Of a stretch of 64,000 nucleotides of DNA, positions 31,551 through 43,592 are shown piece after piece (position 1 is the first letter of the stretch; every line of letters starts with the position of its first letter). The notes beneath the pieces were generated by a model. The model was not told the origin of the DNA. It did no database searches and saw nothing but the letters and a program-made list of their open reading frames with translations. Origin of the DNA: Blakeslea trispora (Eukaryota > Mucoromycota > Mucoromycetes > Mucorales > Choanephoraceae); contig JAIWNE010000010.1 in assembly GCA_025331445.1 (NCBI GenBank), positions 124,001 through 188,000 of the forward strand, written 5' to 3'. Made by a program: the position numbers and the translations under genes.

Positions 31551-32820
31551 TTATTCAACATCTTTAGAATCATCAGGTTCCTAATAACTCGCTTTAGTCA
31601 TATATATCTCCATCATGACAAGTTTTTTTTTTTTTTTTTTTACCTTGGGTTCCAAATCTTCACCATATTGAATCGAGTTATCTACATGTGAAAGCACATA
31701 TTCAACAGAATCTTCATCTGTAATATTGAGAGGTATAAATCGAACCATACTATAATCATCAATCTATCAAATAATAATAAAAAAAAATTGTCAGGTGCTA
31801 TTTTCTTTGTCATATTCAAACAAAGCTTACAAGTTGTACAATTGCTTGATTTAAGGCTTGAAATTTAAGGCTTCCTGGACTAGGTTCCTCACCATGAAGT
31901 ACAGCATCAGCTTCTTCATACATCAATGATGGGTCTGGTTCCAAATATCTGTCCATTTCACGGTCTATCATGGCCTTTTCCATCATTCTTCTTCTTCGTC
32001 TCTGTCTCTTTCTCTTCTTTTCGGCTGCCGTTTCCTCATCATCCTCTTCTTCATCCTCTTCAACACGTCGATTACCATAGTCACCTTCAATCAAATCCAT
32101 CTTGGTCATGACATTGATATGAGGAATTTCCAGGTTGATCATGGCACTCATGGCACTCATCACACCAGAAAAGTATTTACTCTTATCTTCGATAAATTGA
32201 GATTCTAAACAATAAACACCACATACATTCATGTTCAATCGATTCAGGGTCTCACAAAGACGTTTCATGATTGGGAAATGTGTGTACAATTCGATTTGAC
32301 CGGGACAATCAAAAATCAAATAATCGTCATCATATGTACCGATTTCTTCTTCGAGCCAGTCGATATTGTTCATCAGAAATCTGAAAATGTATTCTTTGTT
32401 AAAGTGACTTTTCTTTTGTTTGTTTGCTACTTACTCTAGACAATAAATCAAACCACCATTGGGTCCATAATCGAGTTCTTCCATCACATCTTCTAGAGTG
32501 ATTAACTCACGAATATCAATGGTAGGTTCATATTCAAAATTCTCGGCAGCAGGATCTAGGTTGACCAAGTGTACTTTACGGCCAGCTGTCTGACAGTGTG
32601 TCATCATGGTTGCACAGTAAGTGGACTAGGAAAGTATAAGGACGTACTTTATTTGTAAGCATTTTCTTTTTTTCTTTTTTTCTTTTACCTTGCCACTTCC
32701 GGCAGGACCCATCACAAGTTGACAATGACGACCCCTATTATAAATTGAGCATGATTTGAGTATTGTTTATGAAATTGTCTAATTTTTTTTTTCATGTTTT
32801 TCTTATTATTTCGTTTACAT
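31551..32820 (-). CDS. GPN3: GPN-loop GTPase 3
   Basis: The predicted protein begins [16 protein letters not shown], with the P-loop GPAGSGKS. The next exon follows with [20 protein letters not shown] and [12 protein letters not shown]. The diagnostic GPN loop is in [14 protein letters not shown]3 is [12 protein letters not shown] and G4 is TKMDL. GPN3 and its partner GPN1 assist assembly and nuclear import of RNA polymerase II. Between G4 and the C-terminal helices there is a striking charged insert: an acidic run ([14 protein letters not shown]) followed by a basic run ([15 protein letters not shown]). The C-terminus is spliced from two further exons and ends EPDDSKDVE. The ATG appears to be split by an 84 nt intron (AT at 32820-32819, G at 32734), because no other in-frame start precedes the P-loop. 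Confidence 0.9.
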
Positions 32821-34794
32821 TAAATCTTTGTATAGTAAACAAAAAGAAAGGAAAAAAAAAAAGTTGGAATCATTCAAAGGACAGCTTTTTTTTTTCGATT
32901 CTGCAAGTCACGGATAATGCAAGCCAATCATCATCTCTAAAGAATAAAATTTGCTTGAATTTCATTTTGGCATAGACCAAATAAGGAAATAGGGTATTGA
33001 CTCTCTTTTTTGTCTATGAAATCTCAAATGAAAGAGTAACATGAGTTTCAAATCTATCTTTATTATTGCAAATATTATTTAAGAATAATAACAATACTAG
33101 GGCTTAAAATAAGGAGGAGAGAGAACAAGGTTAAAGTTGACAATATTCAATTTAGATACATGACCCCAATCTGTTATGTTTTCAAATATAAGTGATGTTA
33201 AAGAGTGAAATACAAGTGTGTGACACGGGAAGATAAAAAGTGATACAAATTATGAAAGAAATCAAGCCAAGTAAATCTATTATTATTATTAGTATTTCTT
33301 TTTTTAGGGCTCATTTCGATTGATTTAAATGAGTCAACAAGATATCGAAAATGGCCTGTTTTCTAATCACTTTAATAACACGAATGACTTGAGGGAGATG
33401 GGGACTACAATTGGTAAATTCAAATGACTTGTAAAAAGTGACTTGATGATTACACAAAAACAAAAAAAAAAAAGCCCTGTTTTTTCAAGAGAACCCGTCA
33501 ATATAGTCCATGTATTTTATTTTGCCCAAAGATCAATCTAAGCCTATGTAGTGCAACAGCTGACTGAGTCTATCAAGCAAAATAGAGAGAGAGAATTAGG
33601 AATGACTTATACCAGAATTTGCTCTTCTATTAGGGTTGTTTCTTTTCTAATGTATGTCCTCTTTAATATTCAATTCTTTCATTATAGCTCCCAACATGTT
33701 ACATGCTTAGTCACCTCATGACAATCAACGATGAAGCAGGGCATTCTTTATGCAATACAGACCAAAATCGGAAAGCCAACTTTATATAGCCTGTTACACA
33801 CGCATATATATCTTTCTTCTTTCTTTACAGACTTTCTTTAAAGTAGTTGATATGAAACAAGAAAAGAGAGAGAGAAAATGAGAGATCTATGCATTACGTA
33901 ATGTTTCAAGACAATCAAAAGAAAAAAAAATACCATGTTATCAGCCACATCCTATATAAAAAAAAAGAGTAATACCATATGTTTTGCTCCGAGAAAAAAA
34001 AAAAAAGAGAGAGAGAGATAATCGAAATAGAGTTAATTATGAACTAGATAGACTCCTGAGTTAAGAAGATACACAAAGAAAAGATATGACAAGGCTATTA
34101 CTTATAAGGAGAGAGGGGCGAAAGTGATGATCGAGCCATTCACTGAAAGATAGGCTGTAGGGTTCTGATCAAGCAAAACAGTAACGTCCAACACAAATAA
34201 ATGACCTTGGATCACACGAATCTTTATTTTTTTTTTCTGTTCCTCCTACTCTTCCCTCTCCCCATTCTCCCCTTCCTCAGTTCTTTAGTTTCTTCCCATC
34301 TTCTCCTGCTAAATCTCCTCTTGTAACCAATACACTCATTTCAATACAAAAAAATAAATAAATAAAGAAAAGAGTGGAAAAGGTAAAGGTCGCGTGTTGT
34401 GTAACAGGGTACGATGGCAACCAAAAAAAAAAAAAATGAAATCACTTGTCGCTAAAATCATCATTGCATATCATCATGAAAAAGATGAAAATAAAGTAAG
34501 AAAGAAGAGGCGGAGTTGTGCCAGAATAAAAAATAAGAGAGAGAAATCCTAAAGAGAAATCCTAAAGAGAACGTATCTTCTCCTAAATTCCCTTTTACTT
34601 TCTGTTCCTTAGAATACAACAAAAAGCAGCTTAAATAAATCTAGCATTTGTTTCTCCTTTTTAGTATTTTATGCGCAACACATAGACGCATACACAAAAC
34701 AGTGAACCTTATTTATTTAATATTTGTAGTATGTCAAAACGCAAAACAAATTACAGCCCTTTCTTTCTTTCTTTTCCACTTTTTTCACACTCTC
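32821..34794. other. 2 kb divergent intergenic region between GPN3 and the cyclin gene
   Basis: The region is AT-rich with GA-rich and CT-rich tracts, for example 34225-34310 and about 34005-34018. A 13-bp unit GAGAAATCCTAAA is repeated directly at 34541-34553 and 34554-34566. It holds both promoters. I see no gene in it. Confidence 0.5.
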
Positions 34795-35770
34795 ATGATT
34801 TTATCAACGCATTCACTTCAACCTTCTTTAAAATCACCAAACGAACTATCCGAACTATGTTCAACTGTTGTCAAAATACTATGTGGAGGCAACTTGATGT
34901 GGGATATGGATCGATTGATGAACTTTTCCTTGTTTTGTCATCGTCTCGTAGTCGAACTCAATCTGTCCACATCCGTTGTCTATACAAGGTGAAACACAAG
35001 CGAAGTAGATTCATATACCACAGGGCGTACTAAACTATTCAATAGCCTAAAGTATTTTCAATCTATTTTAGCCAACAGCATCAACGAATATAATATCATT
35101 GATTTATCTGACATCGCACATGAATACTCTCTTTTTACGGTATCGCTCATACTGGCGTACAAATTTCTGGAAGACAACCCGCTCTATATGGTAATACAAG
35201 AATATATGACAATCCCCTTTTTCTAAACTCTAATCTTTATAGAGACAATGGTCGTTTGTATCCATGATTCCAGTAGAAGAGTTAGTCATGTTAGAATCTC
35301 GAGTATTACAGAAATTAGACTATTCGCTTGCTATTTCAACTGAACACTACCATGCATGGACTGACCAATGTAATACATTGCTTCAGATGCCTTATTTGTC
35401 ACTAGAACAATTAAACTTGTTTGACTTACATCTGACACAGTCTCGACTCGGATGCAGCATGCTCTTACCGGTCTTGTTAGATGATTTCTATTTGTTACCC
35501 TCGTTATCGTCCTCACCTCAATCGACTGCATCTTATCCAGATTGTTATTATCACATGACCCCAACAGAATACATTCCACCATCATCATCATCATTGTATC
35601 CTTGTGATACTTTATACCAAGATCCTACTATCCTCATTGCACCAACCACTGTACCTTCTCAACACTACATGCTCGATCCCTTGCTTGAATACCCATCTTC
35701 ATGTGTGCCTTTTAGTTGGCCTTATTATCAAGAAGAACAAATGATACTTGACCCTATGTGGTATCTGTAA
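34795..35770 (+). CDS. Pho85-type (PCL/Clg1-like) cyclin
   Basis: Three exons (34795-34988, 35079-35190, 35243-35770) join in frame to about 277 residues. The cyclin box runs through FCHRLVVELNLSTSVVYT, DLSDIAHEYSLFTVSLILAY, KFLEDNPLYM and RQWSFVSMIPVEELVMLESR, followed by LQKLDYSLAISTEHYHAWTD. The pairing of W-S-x-x-S-M-I-P-x-E-E with a D-Y-x-L-x-I-S motif is typical of PCL1/PCL2/Clg1-type cyclins that activate the Pho85 kinase in polarity, cell-cycle entry and nutrient signalling. The C-terminal ~100 residues are rich in Ser, Pro, Tyr and Leu without known domains. The subfamily is inferred. Confidence 0.85.
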
Positions 35771-36039
35771 TTCTCTTTTGTTCATTGCTTGCTTTCATTC
35801 CTTTTTTTGTAATATATCCATAGAAAACTCAATTATCATTCTCTCTTCTTCATTTTATAGCTTATATTCATGTTAGATATTCCTTAAAAATAAAATATAT
35901 ATATTTATATATATTTTTTTATTATTATAAACTATTTTACAATGACCATGCTGTTAAATGAAGAAAAAAAAAAAAGGGTAAGATTGAGAAGTGTAAATTA
36001 TATGTGTTGAATGTTTGTGTGTGTGTGTTGTGTTTCAAT

Positions 36040-37046
36040 TTATTTCTTGCCACCACGTTGCTTCTTTTCATGTCTCTTTTTCTTATCACCACCGAGCTTT
36101 GTTCTAGCTTCAAAACTGGCAGCATGATCTCTCTTGGCCTGAAGACGAGCAGCCTTCTCGGTATTCACGATATCATTCTTGCCAACAATCTTCTTCAAAA
36201 TATCCAATGAGCTATTCTTTTCAGCCTTCACATCACCTACTGTAGGACTGAACTGATGTGTCACACCCTTCATCTTTGTTTCACCCTTCAATTTGGCATC
36301 AAACTTGCCTACACTGGCAGTGGATTGTTTAGAGGCAGCAATGGCCGTCTTGAGTTCGTCCTTCTTCATCTCCTTGATATCCTTTTTACCAGCCATGACA
36401 GCAGCTGCACTTTCTTCTTCATTACGACGTTGACGCTTACTGTTCTTGTCAACACGAGCCTTCTTTTCTTCACGGGCCTTTTGGTATTGATCTTCCATGG
36501 GATCAGCGTGTTGAGGCACAGGAATGAGCCAGTCAGATTCCAGCTGACCTTCTTGTTTAGGCTTGTAACCCCAACGAGGAGCATATTCGCCTGTTTCTTC
36601 ATCAAAGACCATACGTTCACGCTTCTTGTTCTGAATGCCCTTGGCCTTGGCAAACTTCTCCCAACGAGTCAAAGGCTTGTCCTTGGGCAAAGGCTTCTCA
36701 CGAGGCAAAATAGAGGTACGTTCGGGAAGTTGAGCAAGTACACCGGCATCAGCACTGTTGACAGGCAACTTGAAGAGTTCGTTAACGATCAACTGTGTGT
36801 TGTCTCGGGTAAGTTCAGAGAGGTATTTGTCTACATTGTTCTTTGTCTTTAAGGTCTTTTCGTCCAAAGCATTTGTGTCAAAGGCGGCCAGGAGGTTAAG
36901 ATCGAAATCTAAAGGAACAAGCTTTTCAACTGTGATTGGCTTACTGTTAAAAAAAAGTGGAATGAGTTTCGGGTATACAAGCAAAGAAACTATAAGGGAT
37001 CTTACAATTGAGCAGCATGAGCTTCCAAGATCTCAGTAACGTCCAT
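36040..37046 (-). CDS. RRS1: ribosome biogenesis regulatory protein RRS1
   Basis: Two exons (37046-37006 and 36943-36040) encode 314 residues starting MDVTEILEAHAAQFKPITVE. The Rrs1 core follows: KLVPLDFDLNLLAAFDTNAL, then LPERTSILPREKPLPKDKPL, TRWEKFAKAKGIQNKKRERM and VFDEETGEYAPRWGYKP. The C-terminus is Lys/Arg/Gly-rich (KKKRHEKKQRGGKK), a likely nucleolar signal. Rrs1 with Rpf2 brings 5S RNP into pre-60S particles in the nucleolus. The gene diverges from MEX67. Confidence 0.96.
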
Positions 37047-37975
37047 AATATTCGAGGTAAATGTTTAAAAAAAAAAAAGAGAGGACCAGAGAAAAAAAAA
37101 AAAAAGGCTTTTTTTCTTTTTTTCACTCAAATCACAGTGACTTGCAATTTTTCTGATCCAAATCAAGAAAAACATGGGTCATAAATGAGAATCAAAATTG
37201 AGACAATTGACATGCACTGCCCAAGTGAGTGTTTTGTATTCTTTCAATAGCAGACGTAGTTTCATAAGAAACATGACTGAGCATCATCATGAACAAGAGG
37301 TTATACGCTTTCTTTCTTATCCACTGCTTGTGCCAGATGCAATAGAAGAGAAAGACCCAATAACAATCCATTCACTGTTGTGAATCATCATAAACCTAAT
37401 TACAGTTCCTTCACTCTATGACTCCAATTGGAGTGATACTTTGATTTCTGTCTCATCAAATCTGCCCTTTCTTATTAAATATCGCAAATTGACAACTTGT
37501 TCAATTCAGCCCATTCACTTTGGGAGGGGAATACTGAATGACACTCAGGGCATCCTTTGGTTCAAAACCAATTAAACGGTTTCATACATCATTAGAATAT
37601 ATATGTTTGTCGTTTTTAGGTGTTGAAAGTCTCCAACAAGTATACCAGCTTGAATATTTTGAACCCTGAGTGAAACTATGGCTTTCGAATGATCAAATCT
37701 AGATAGAAGAGAATACAAGCCTTTTTCAATAGAAGATTGTCTAAACAAAGGCAGTCATAAGCTAATGAATGAGCCCAGTGCCTGAATTAAAACTATGCGT
37801 TTGGTTACTGTTTTTTTTTGCTCTCTCACTAATTTATGCTATTTCGAAAGAATCACATTCACTGAAAAAGGAAATGACGTTTCATTTTCTTTTATTGAAA
37901 ATTGACTGACAAATTACTTTTTTTTATTATTTTTCTTCTCTTTTTTTTAAAAAAAAATACAAAATAAAAAAAATA
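37047..37975. promoter_or_regulatory. 0.93 kb divergent promoter region of RRS1 and MEX67
   Basis: AT-rich with A and T homopolymers near both start codons. A small 61-codon open frame (37198-37383) shows no supporting features. I find no clear TATA or rRNA-processing promoter motif. Confidence 0.45.
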
Positions 37976-39852
37976 ATGTATAGTGATAACACAAGAGGAT
38001 CAAGAGGTGGTGGTGGAAGAGGTCGTGGACGCGGTCGAGGTGGCTACAATAACAACAATAGTCACGATCACTATAACAACAACAACTATAATAACAGTAA
38101 CAACTACAGCAACAACAACAACAATGTGCCTATCAGTTCACGTCTTGGTCCTGTCGGTGGCAAAGCATTCTCTTCAAACAGTTACAACCAAGGAAGAAAC
38201 AATCGCCACCGAGGCAATACGGAACAATTCAATAACGCGTTCACCTCAGAAGATACAGACATGAGCATGTAAACTATAGGCATAACAAAGTTAGAATCCA
38301 ACTCACCTTTACTTGATTCTTAGAGAACAGGAAGGTGGTCATGGAGTGATTGTCAGTGGATATCCACCAGGTTCAGAAGAAAAAGTACTTGGATTTCTCA
38401 AGAGAAAGGCAAGAGGGGATTGGGAAGCATTACACGTAAGTATCTGAAAAAAAATTAAAAAGAAAATTATTTAGAGATATTCCATTTTAGATTCAAAATG
38501 AACAAAATGCGATGCATATCACAGTAGCCAATCAAAACATGGTCGATACACTTTGTCGAATGAACAATTATGAATTTGGAAAAGCAACCATCTATATCAA
38601 AGGAAAAGATCAAGGACAACGTACCAACAGTAACATAAACAACAGTCAAGTCAGCAACAGGGGTAGCACCAATACCAATCGAAACAGACCACCTGCTGCT
38701 CGATCTGCCTTTCTGGCTGAATTCCTAGAGAAACGATGGAATCCTCAAGCTGGATTTCTAGATATGGACGATTTACCCGATACATCACATAACATTGCTG
38801 TTGTCATTTCCAAGTTATTGATTGAAGCAAAATATCTATTTGGTGATTCAGTAAGTCATTTTCTTTATAGTGAAGCTAACCCACAGATCACTCAACAAGT
38901 GTCTTTTAGCTAGTGACTATTTCATTTGCTCGAAACAAGTTATGGTCTGTATCACCATTGACCAAATTAGCAGATCAATTCCCCAATATTCAAAACCTTT
39001 CTATTGCCGAGAATGAAATTGCTGATTTCCGCAAGTTGGACATGTTGGCCAATCGATTTCCACGCCTTCAGGAACTTGTGTTATCGGGAAACCCTATTCA
39101 GAAAAACACACCTTCCGAACGGTATCAAAAGGAAGTCCTCAGTCGATTTCCTACCATCACCTTCCTGGATATGCAACCTGTCAATGAAACCATGGTTCAG
39201 ACAAGTTCACATGAATTACCTGTGTCAATACAACCTTATTTCTTTGATCAAGATAGTTCGCGTAGTGCTGCCGAAGCATTCCTGTCCATCTTTTTCCCCT
39301 TGTTTGATTCCAACAGAGCTTCCTTGATGGACATGTATGATGCACAGGCTGTGTTTTCTTCTGTCTTTAGTAAGGGCAATGCCAACCAAGATCATGCTTG
39401 GGGTAGTAGTAAAAGTAAGTAAAGACACAGGCTATCCATTGAAACTTGGTTAAACTTATATTCTGTTTTTTAGTGGTACCGGGTCAACGTATGATTGTTG
39501 GCAATCAAAACATCATTCATCGTATTCAACAATTACCACATACTGTCCATGATCTATCTAGGCCTGACAAATTTGTGATTGATGCCTGGCAAACGAGTTA
39601 CTCTGAAATTCATCCTGTTGTTCTGTTTCTGACAGTGCATGCTGAATTTGCTGAATTACCCTTAGGCACGCCACTTTCTTTTGATCGCAACTTTATCTTG
39701 ATACCATCCAGTCCAGGATCTAGGTAAGATTTGTTTTCTTAATGACTTGTTGGTCTTTACAAGTATTCATCTATTCTTTATCTAGAGCGCATACAGCTGG
39801 ATGGCAATATATGATCTTGTCAGATTCACTTTTAGTTAGAACCAAACAATAA
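37976..39852 (+). CDS. MEX67: mRNA export receptor Mex67/NXF1
   Basis: The first exon encodes an Arg-Gly/Asn-rich N-terminus (SRGGGGRGRGRGRGGYNNNN) that can bind RNA. Next comes the RRM-like domain (HGVIVSGYPPGSEEKVLGFL, then MHITVANQNMVDTL). Leucine-rich repeats follow (LADQFPNIQNLSIAENEIAD, FPRLQELVLSGNPIQK). An NTF2-like domain follows (SAAEAFLSIFFPLFDSNRAS, SYSEIHPVVLFLTVHAEFAE, HTAGWQYMILSDSLLV). This is the order of NXF1/Mex67, which pairs with Mtr2 and moves mRNPs through nuclear pores. The reading frame stops just after the NTF2-like fold (LLVRTKQ), so the C-terminal UBA-like (TAP-C) domain that binds FG nucleoporins is not present in this model. The next gene's start is 80 bp downstream. 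Confidence 0.92.
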
Positions 39853-39931
39853 TTAAAAAAAATAGGGTGTAAAACTATCTGAATTTCTCTTTTTCTTTCT
39901 TGTTTTTTTTCTCCTGATTTTTTTTTTGTAG

Positions 39932-41150
39932 ATGGAAGGACTTGAGTTAAATGCGATACCAATACGCCTATTGGCACGTATGATGATACAGATACCTACC
40001 TTACCACCCAATAGCAACCATACCGATCTTTTGTCTATCATCACAGCTGGCCTGAAAGAATATGGACATACAAGTGATCTAAACGCGTTTTTAGACTATT
40101 GCAAAACAAACGTGTTTATAGATCCCTGGTCATGGCAACATTATGCCATCACTTCAGAACATGATTGGGATCGTGCTGATCATAAAAAAGATCAACAAGT
40201 GGTTGGTTTACGATTTCTTATTGATTCAGAAACTGTAAAAAAAAAAAGAAAAAAATAAGCATTTTTTTTTTCTTGTGATGAAAAGTTTAAATGTTATTGT
40301 AGGAAAGACAACGTATTCAATTGACTCGATGGTCAAAAAGTAACGCTTATGATCCGAAATGTGTTCAATTTTATCGGGGAAGAGCCATACCTATAGATTG
40401 TTTACTAAAGGACACTTTACATTACTTTGAGAAACAAACCATCCAACCAGCCTTGGAGAAACTAATTCAATTACGCCTAACACAATATGCAGAGGATACA
40501 GACAAGTACAATGAACAGACAAGTCAACTGGACCATGCTGATTATGATCTAGTGGGTGCCTTGATGGTTCGATACGATAGTACACCCAATAGAGGCTATG
40601 CTTCAGATGCATGGTGTCTTTATTTAAGGGATTTTATCGAAACATCCGATGGATCCAGTTGGCGTGTTTTGTATGATGAACAAGATCAAAAGGTGAACCA
40701 AAAAATAGACAAACATGATCCATACTAAATCATCCCCATTAGATATCCTCAGATCAAGCCATGGCAGATATCCAAGGTGTCACTAAACCAAATCAGATAC
40801 AACCTACTGATTTCTCTAAAGATTATCGACCTGTCTATGTATTTTATGTGAATTTAGATGTACTACAGCCCAAAGAAGATCATGTGATCACACTAGAAGA
40901 CTATACGTTGGATGATCCCAACAGTGAAGAACATATACCATGTATGCATTGTGGTATTGCAGAGATTGCAGATGATATCAATGACATGTTTTTTTGTGAG
41001 TCATGTCATCAAGGTGTACATCAGTTATGTGAGGATCCGCCTATTCAGTCATTTGAAGTCAAGATTGATCCTTGGTATTGTCGTACTTGTTGTCGGGTCA
41101 AGAACTTGCCGCTAGAGAATGTCTCTCTAAAGCGTAAAAGAGAAGAATGA
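39932..41150 (+). CDS. PHD-finger protein of unknown function
   Basis: Three exons (39932 to about 40236, about 40303-40692, about 40742-41150) join in frame to roughly 370 residues. The C-terminus has a C4HC3 PHD finger: CMHCGIAEIADDINDMFFCE, then SCHQGVHQLCEDPP and WYCRTCC, followed by a basic tail (LKRKREE). Upstream is a region I do not recognise (IDPWSWQHYAITSEHDWDRA, QFYRGRAIPIDCLLKDTLHY, YRPVYVFYVNLDV). PHD fingers often read histone H3 tails, so a nuclear role is likely but not shown. The ATG directly follows a perfect 3' splice site (T-run then GTAG), only 80 bp after the MEX67 stop. It may be a separate gene with a 5' UTR intron, or be joined to MEX67 by splicing. Confidence 0.75.
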
Positions 41151-41912
41151 TGTTACACCCTCCATTTGAAATTAAAAAATTCGCTTCAAGTTTTATCCTC
41201 TTTAATTTATAAACACCGGTATAATGATTGACTCGTGCTTAAGAATGGTCGGAGATCGTCTCTTTTGGCTTAAGCACTGTCACACCATCGTGTGTATTTT
41301 TTTTGGGGGGGGGATTGATTTTTTTTTAGCTGTCAAAATAAAAAAAGGGGGGGGGATTATAATGTCCTGTTTTAAGAAGATAACGATAAGGATAGGCACT
41401 TATCATGATATACTTTCTTTAATTAGTAGTCAAGACAATTTTGCTTATATTACGTTTCTATCATCTTTCTCAGTTTATATTTCTTTACTCAATAAAGTTG
41501 TTTTACTTTATTTTTTTTTATTGCTGAGGGATAATTTTGTCCAAATACTTCAATACTTGCCATAATAAGCAGTTTCATCAATTGAGGACCAAAAAAAAAA
41601 AAAAAAAAGATGGTACCCAAGTGGAGTGTAAAATGTTTGAACGGCAAACAAGAACCCACCAATAAAGAAAAGATACCCAGTTCACTAAACTTTTTTTTTT
41701 TTTTTTTTGTACGTGTGTTACAGGCTCAAGTAAAGTTTTATCCAAAAGTGATTATTTATTAGATAGTCCAAACTTTTTATTTTAATAAGGGAGTGCATAT
41801 AAGCATAAGTGAATGTGTTTATATAGATATATGTGTGTATACAAAAGTAAAAAAATAAGGGAAAGACAAGGAATATACATAAAGGAGAGAGCTATTTACA
41901 TTTTTTTTTTGT
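41151..41912. other. convergent 3' intergenic region with two G9 runs
   Basis: The gap between the PHD gene stop and the stop of the tandem-domain gene has two runs of nine G (41305-41313 and 41347-41355) and long A and T homopolymers. No gene is supported. Confidence 0.6.
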
Positions 41913-43592
41913 TTAAAAGAGTGGGTCTAATAGATGGCTGGAACTGAATGTATCTTCAATAGATGTATTGTACAGTTTAGAGAGTTGTTGAGTTGCTGAA
42001 TTGTTGATAGGATCAGAAAAGATGGAATCATAAAAAGGATCGCCCGTAGTAGGCATCATAAACTGATCAAACAGATCTTGATGAAAAGGATCGGCAGCTA
42101 AGGTCGTTGTGGGACTTGGTGTACAGACAGTACTGTCTGAGGCATAAGAACTAGTTGAATTCATATGTGCACCCACTGCCTTGAAACTATCAAAGGAAGC
42201 CTCCTGTAAGAGAACATCACAAAACAGAGCATTCTCTAAAGAATCCAACGTCATTTCCTTGACTGATTCTTCGTCGGCCAGCGAGAAGCAATCGTTGAAA
42301 TCGAGTGATTCAGTCGTGCCACTTGTACTGACAGGTGAGCTGAGAGAAGGAGCATTTTTTTCGTACATGGCATTCTGAGCTAATAAGGCATCTTCTGTCA
42401 ATGCCGTCTTCTTGTTAGGGATCAGATCGATCAGGGATGCGTGTTGACTTGATGGATCAGAGAGGGATGGAGGAGGAATGGGTGCCACTCGCTTAGCGTT
42501 CTTGCGAGGTTGAAGTGATGGCATGAATTTAGAGCGATAGATGTCAAGAGCTCGTTGAAGCATATTTTTCTTTCCTGCTAAATGACGAGGATTTAACCAG
42601 GCCTATATTAAATACAAGTCAATAGGGGGTCTTCATGACACACACATGGTTCAAAACTCACCAATTTCCATGCCAACTCATTACACATGGTTTCTTCTGA
42701 CCATCGCGTACTGTTTAAAGCAGGCTTTGTCATGTTCATCGCTCGAGGAAAAGGACAATTGGCCTTACGGAATTCGATATTGATTTCTTCCAAATCGACC
42801 GATTCAACATGAATCTTGATTCTGAATCGTTGATGGTTGACATCTTCAATCGCGATGGTCTTGGGATGATGTGTAGGGAGATGGGTGAGTGAGGATGTAT
42901 TGTCTTGAGCCTCCTGTTCCTCTCCTTCCCGATGCTTACGCTTACGTAAGGTACCATTCAGTAATTTCTCTTGACGAGCCACTCGACGTGAACGCATGCT
43001 TGGATATCGATTGCGATAAGAATCGACAGCACGCTGAATCAGTCCACGCTTACCGGCAATCTCATCTTTATTTAACCAGGCCAATTTCCAACCGAGTAGA
43101 TTACATTCAGTTTCATAAGCCCAACGGTTGCCTGTGTATTCTTCTTTAGGTAAATTGGCTCGAGGATAAACCTTAAGGAGAAAGTTAGTTTTTTTATGTT
43201 TTCTTGGAATCATTGAAACATACACAATTATCACTTTTAAAGACAGTGTCCATTAAATCAAGATTGACTTGTTGAAGATCAGTGCGAATAGAATATCGTT
43301 TCAATGTACGATTATGAGAATAGACAAAGGAAACCCATTCAACACCATCTCTCATTTCAGTCACAGGCTCATTAGGTGTTGTCGTCTGTCTGGTCTCTGG
43401 CTTCTTTTCACAGGATTTTTCCTTGTCAAGCCTTCTCTTTTTGATTCGACCGAGCGTTTGTTCGATAGCTACAATTTGATCGGCTGTCAAATGTTCTAGC
43501 AATAACTCGGCTTTGGCAGGTGCTGAAATGAGATCTTGAAGTGAAAGTGATGTAGGTGAGTGTAACATGTTGGAAGTAGTGCAGAAATCCAT
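41913..43592 (-). CDS. putative regulator with two tandem copies of a fungal domain (DUF8032-like)
   Basis: Three exons encode about 530 residues starting MDFCTTSNMLHSPTSLSLQD. The first domain begins VEWVSFVYSHNRTLKRYSIR, continues YPRANLPKEEYTGNRWAYET and ends in ECNLLGWKLAWLNKDEIAGK plus RGLIQRAVDSYRNRYPS. After a basic linker (RKRKHREGEE) the same pattern recurs: RFRIKIHVESVDLEEINIEF, CPFPRAM, RWSEETMCNELAWKLAWLNP and MLQRALDIYRSKFMPSL. The shared cores, ELAWKLAWLN/LLGWKLAWLN and QRAxDxYRxxF/Y, show an internal duplication. The C-terminal ~180 residues are acidic and Ser/Thr-rich (SLDFNDCFSLADEESVKEMT), like an activation domain. The name DUF8032-like is from memory and should be checked. 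A nuclear, DNA-related role is inference. Confidence 0.75.

Noticed and set aside
41305..41355. Two G9 runs as a possible G-quadruplex
   Set aside because: Only two runs of G are present close together and they lie in an AT-rich 3' region; a stable quadruplex is possible but I cannot support it.
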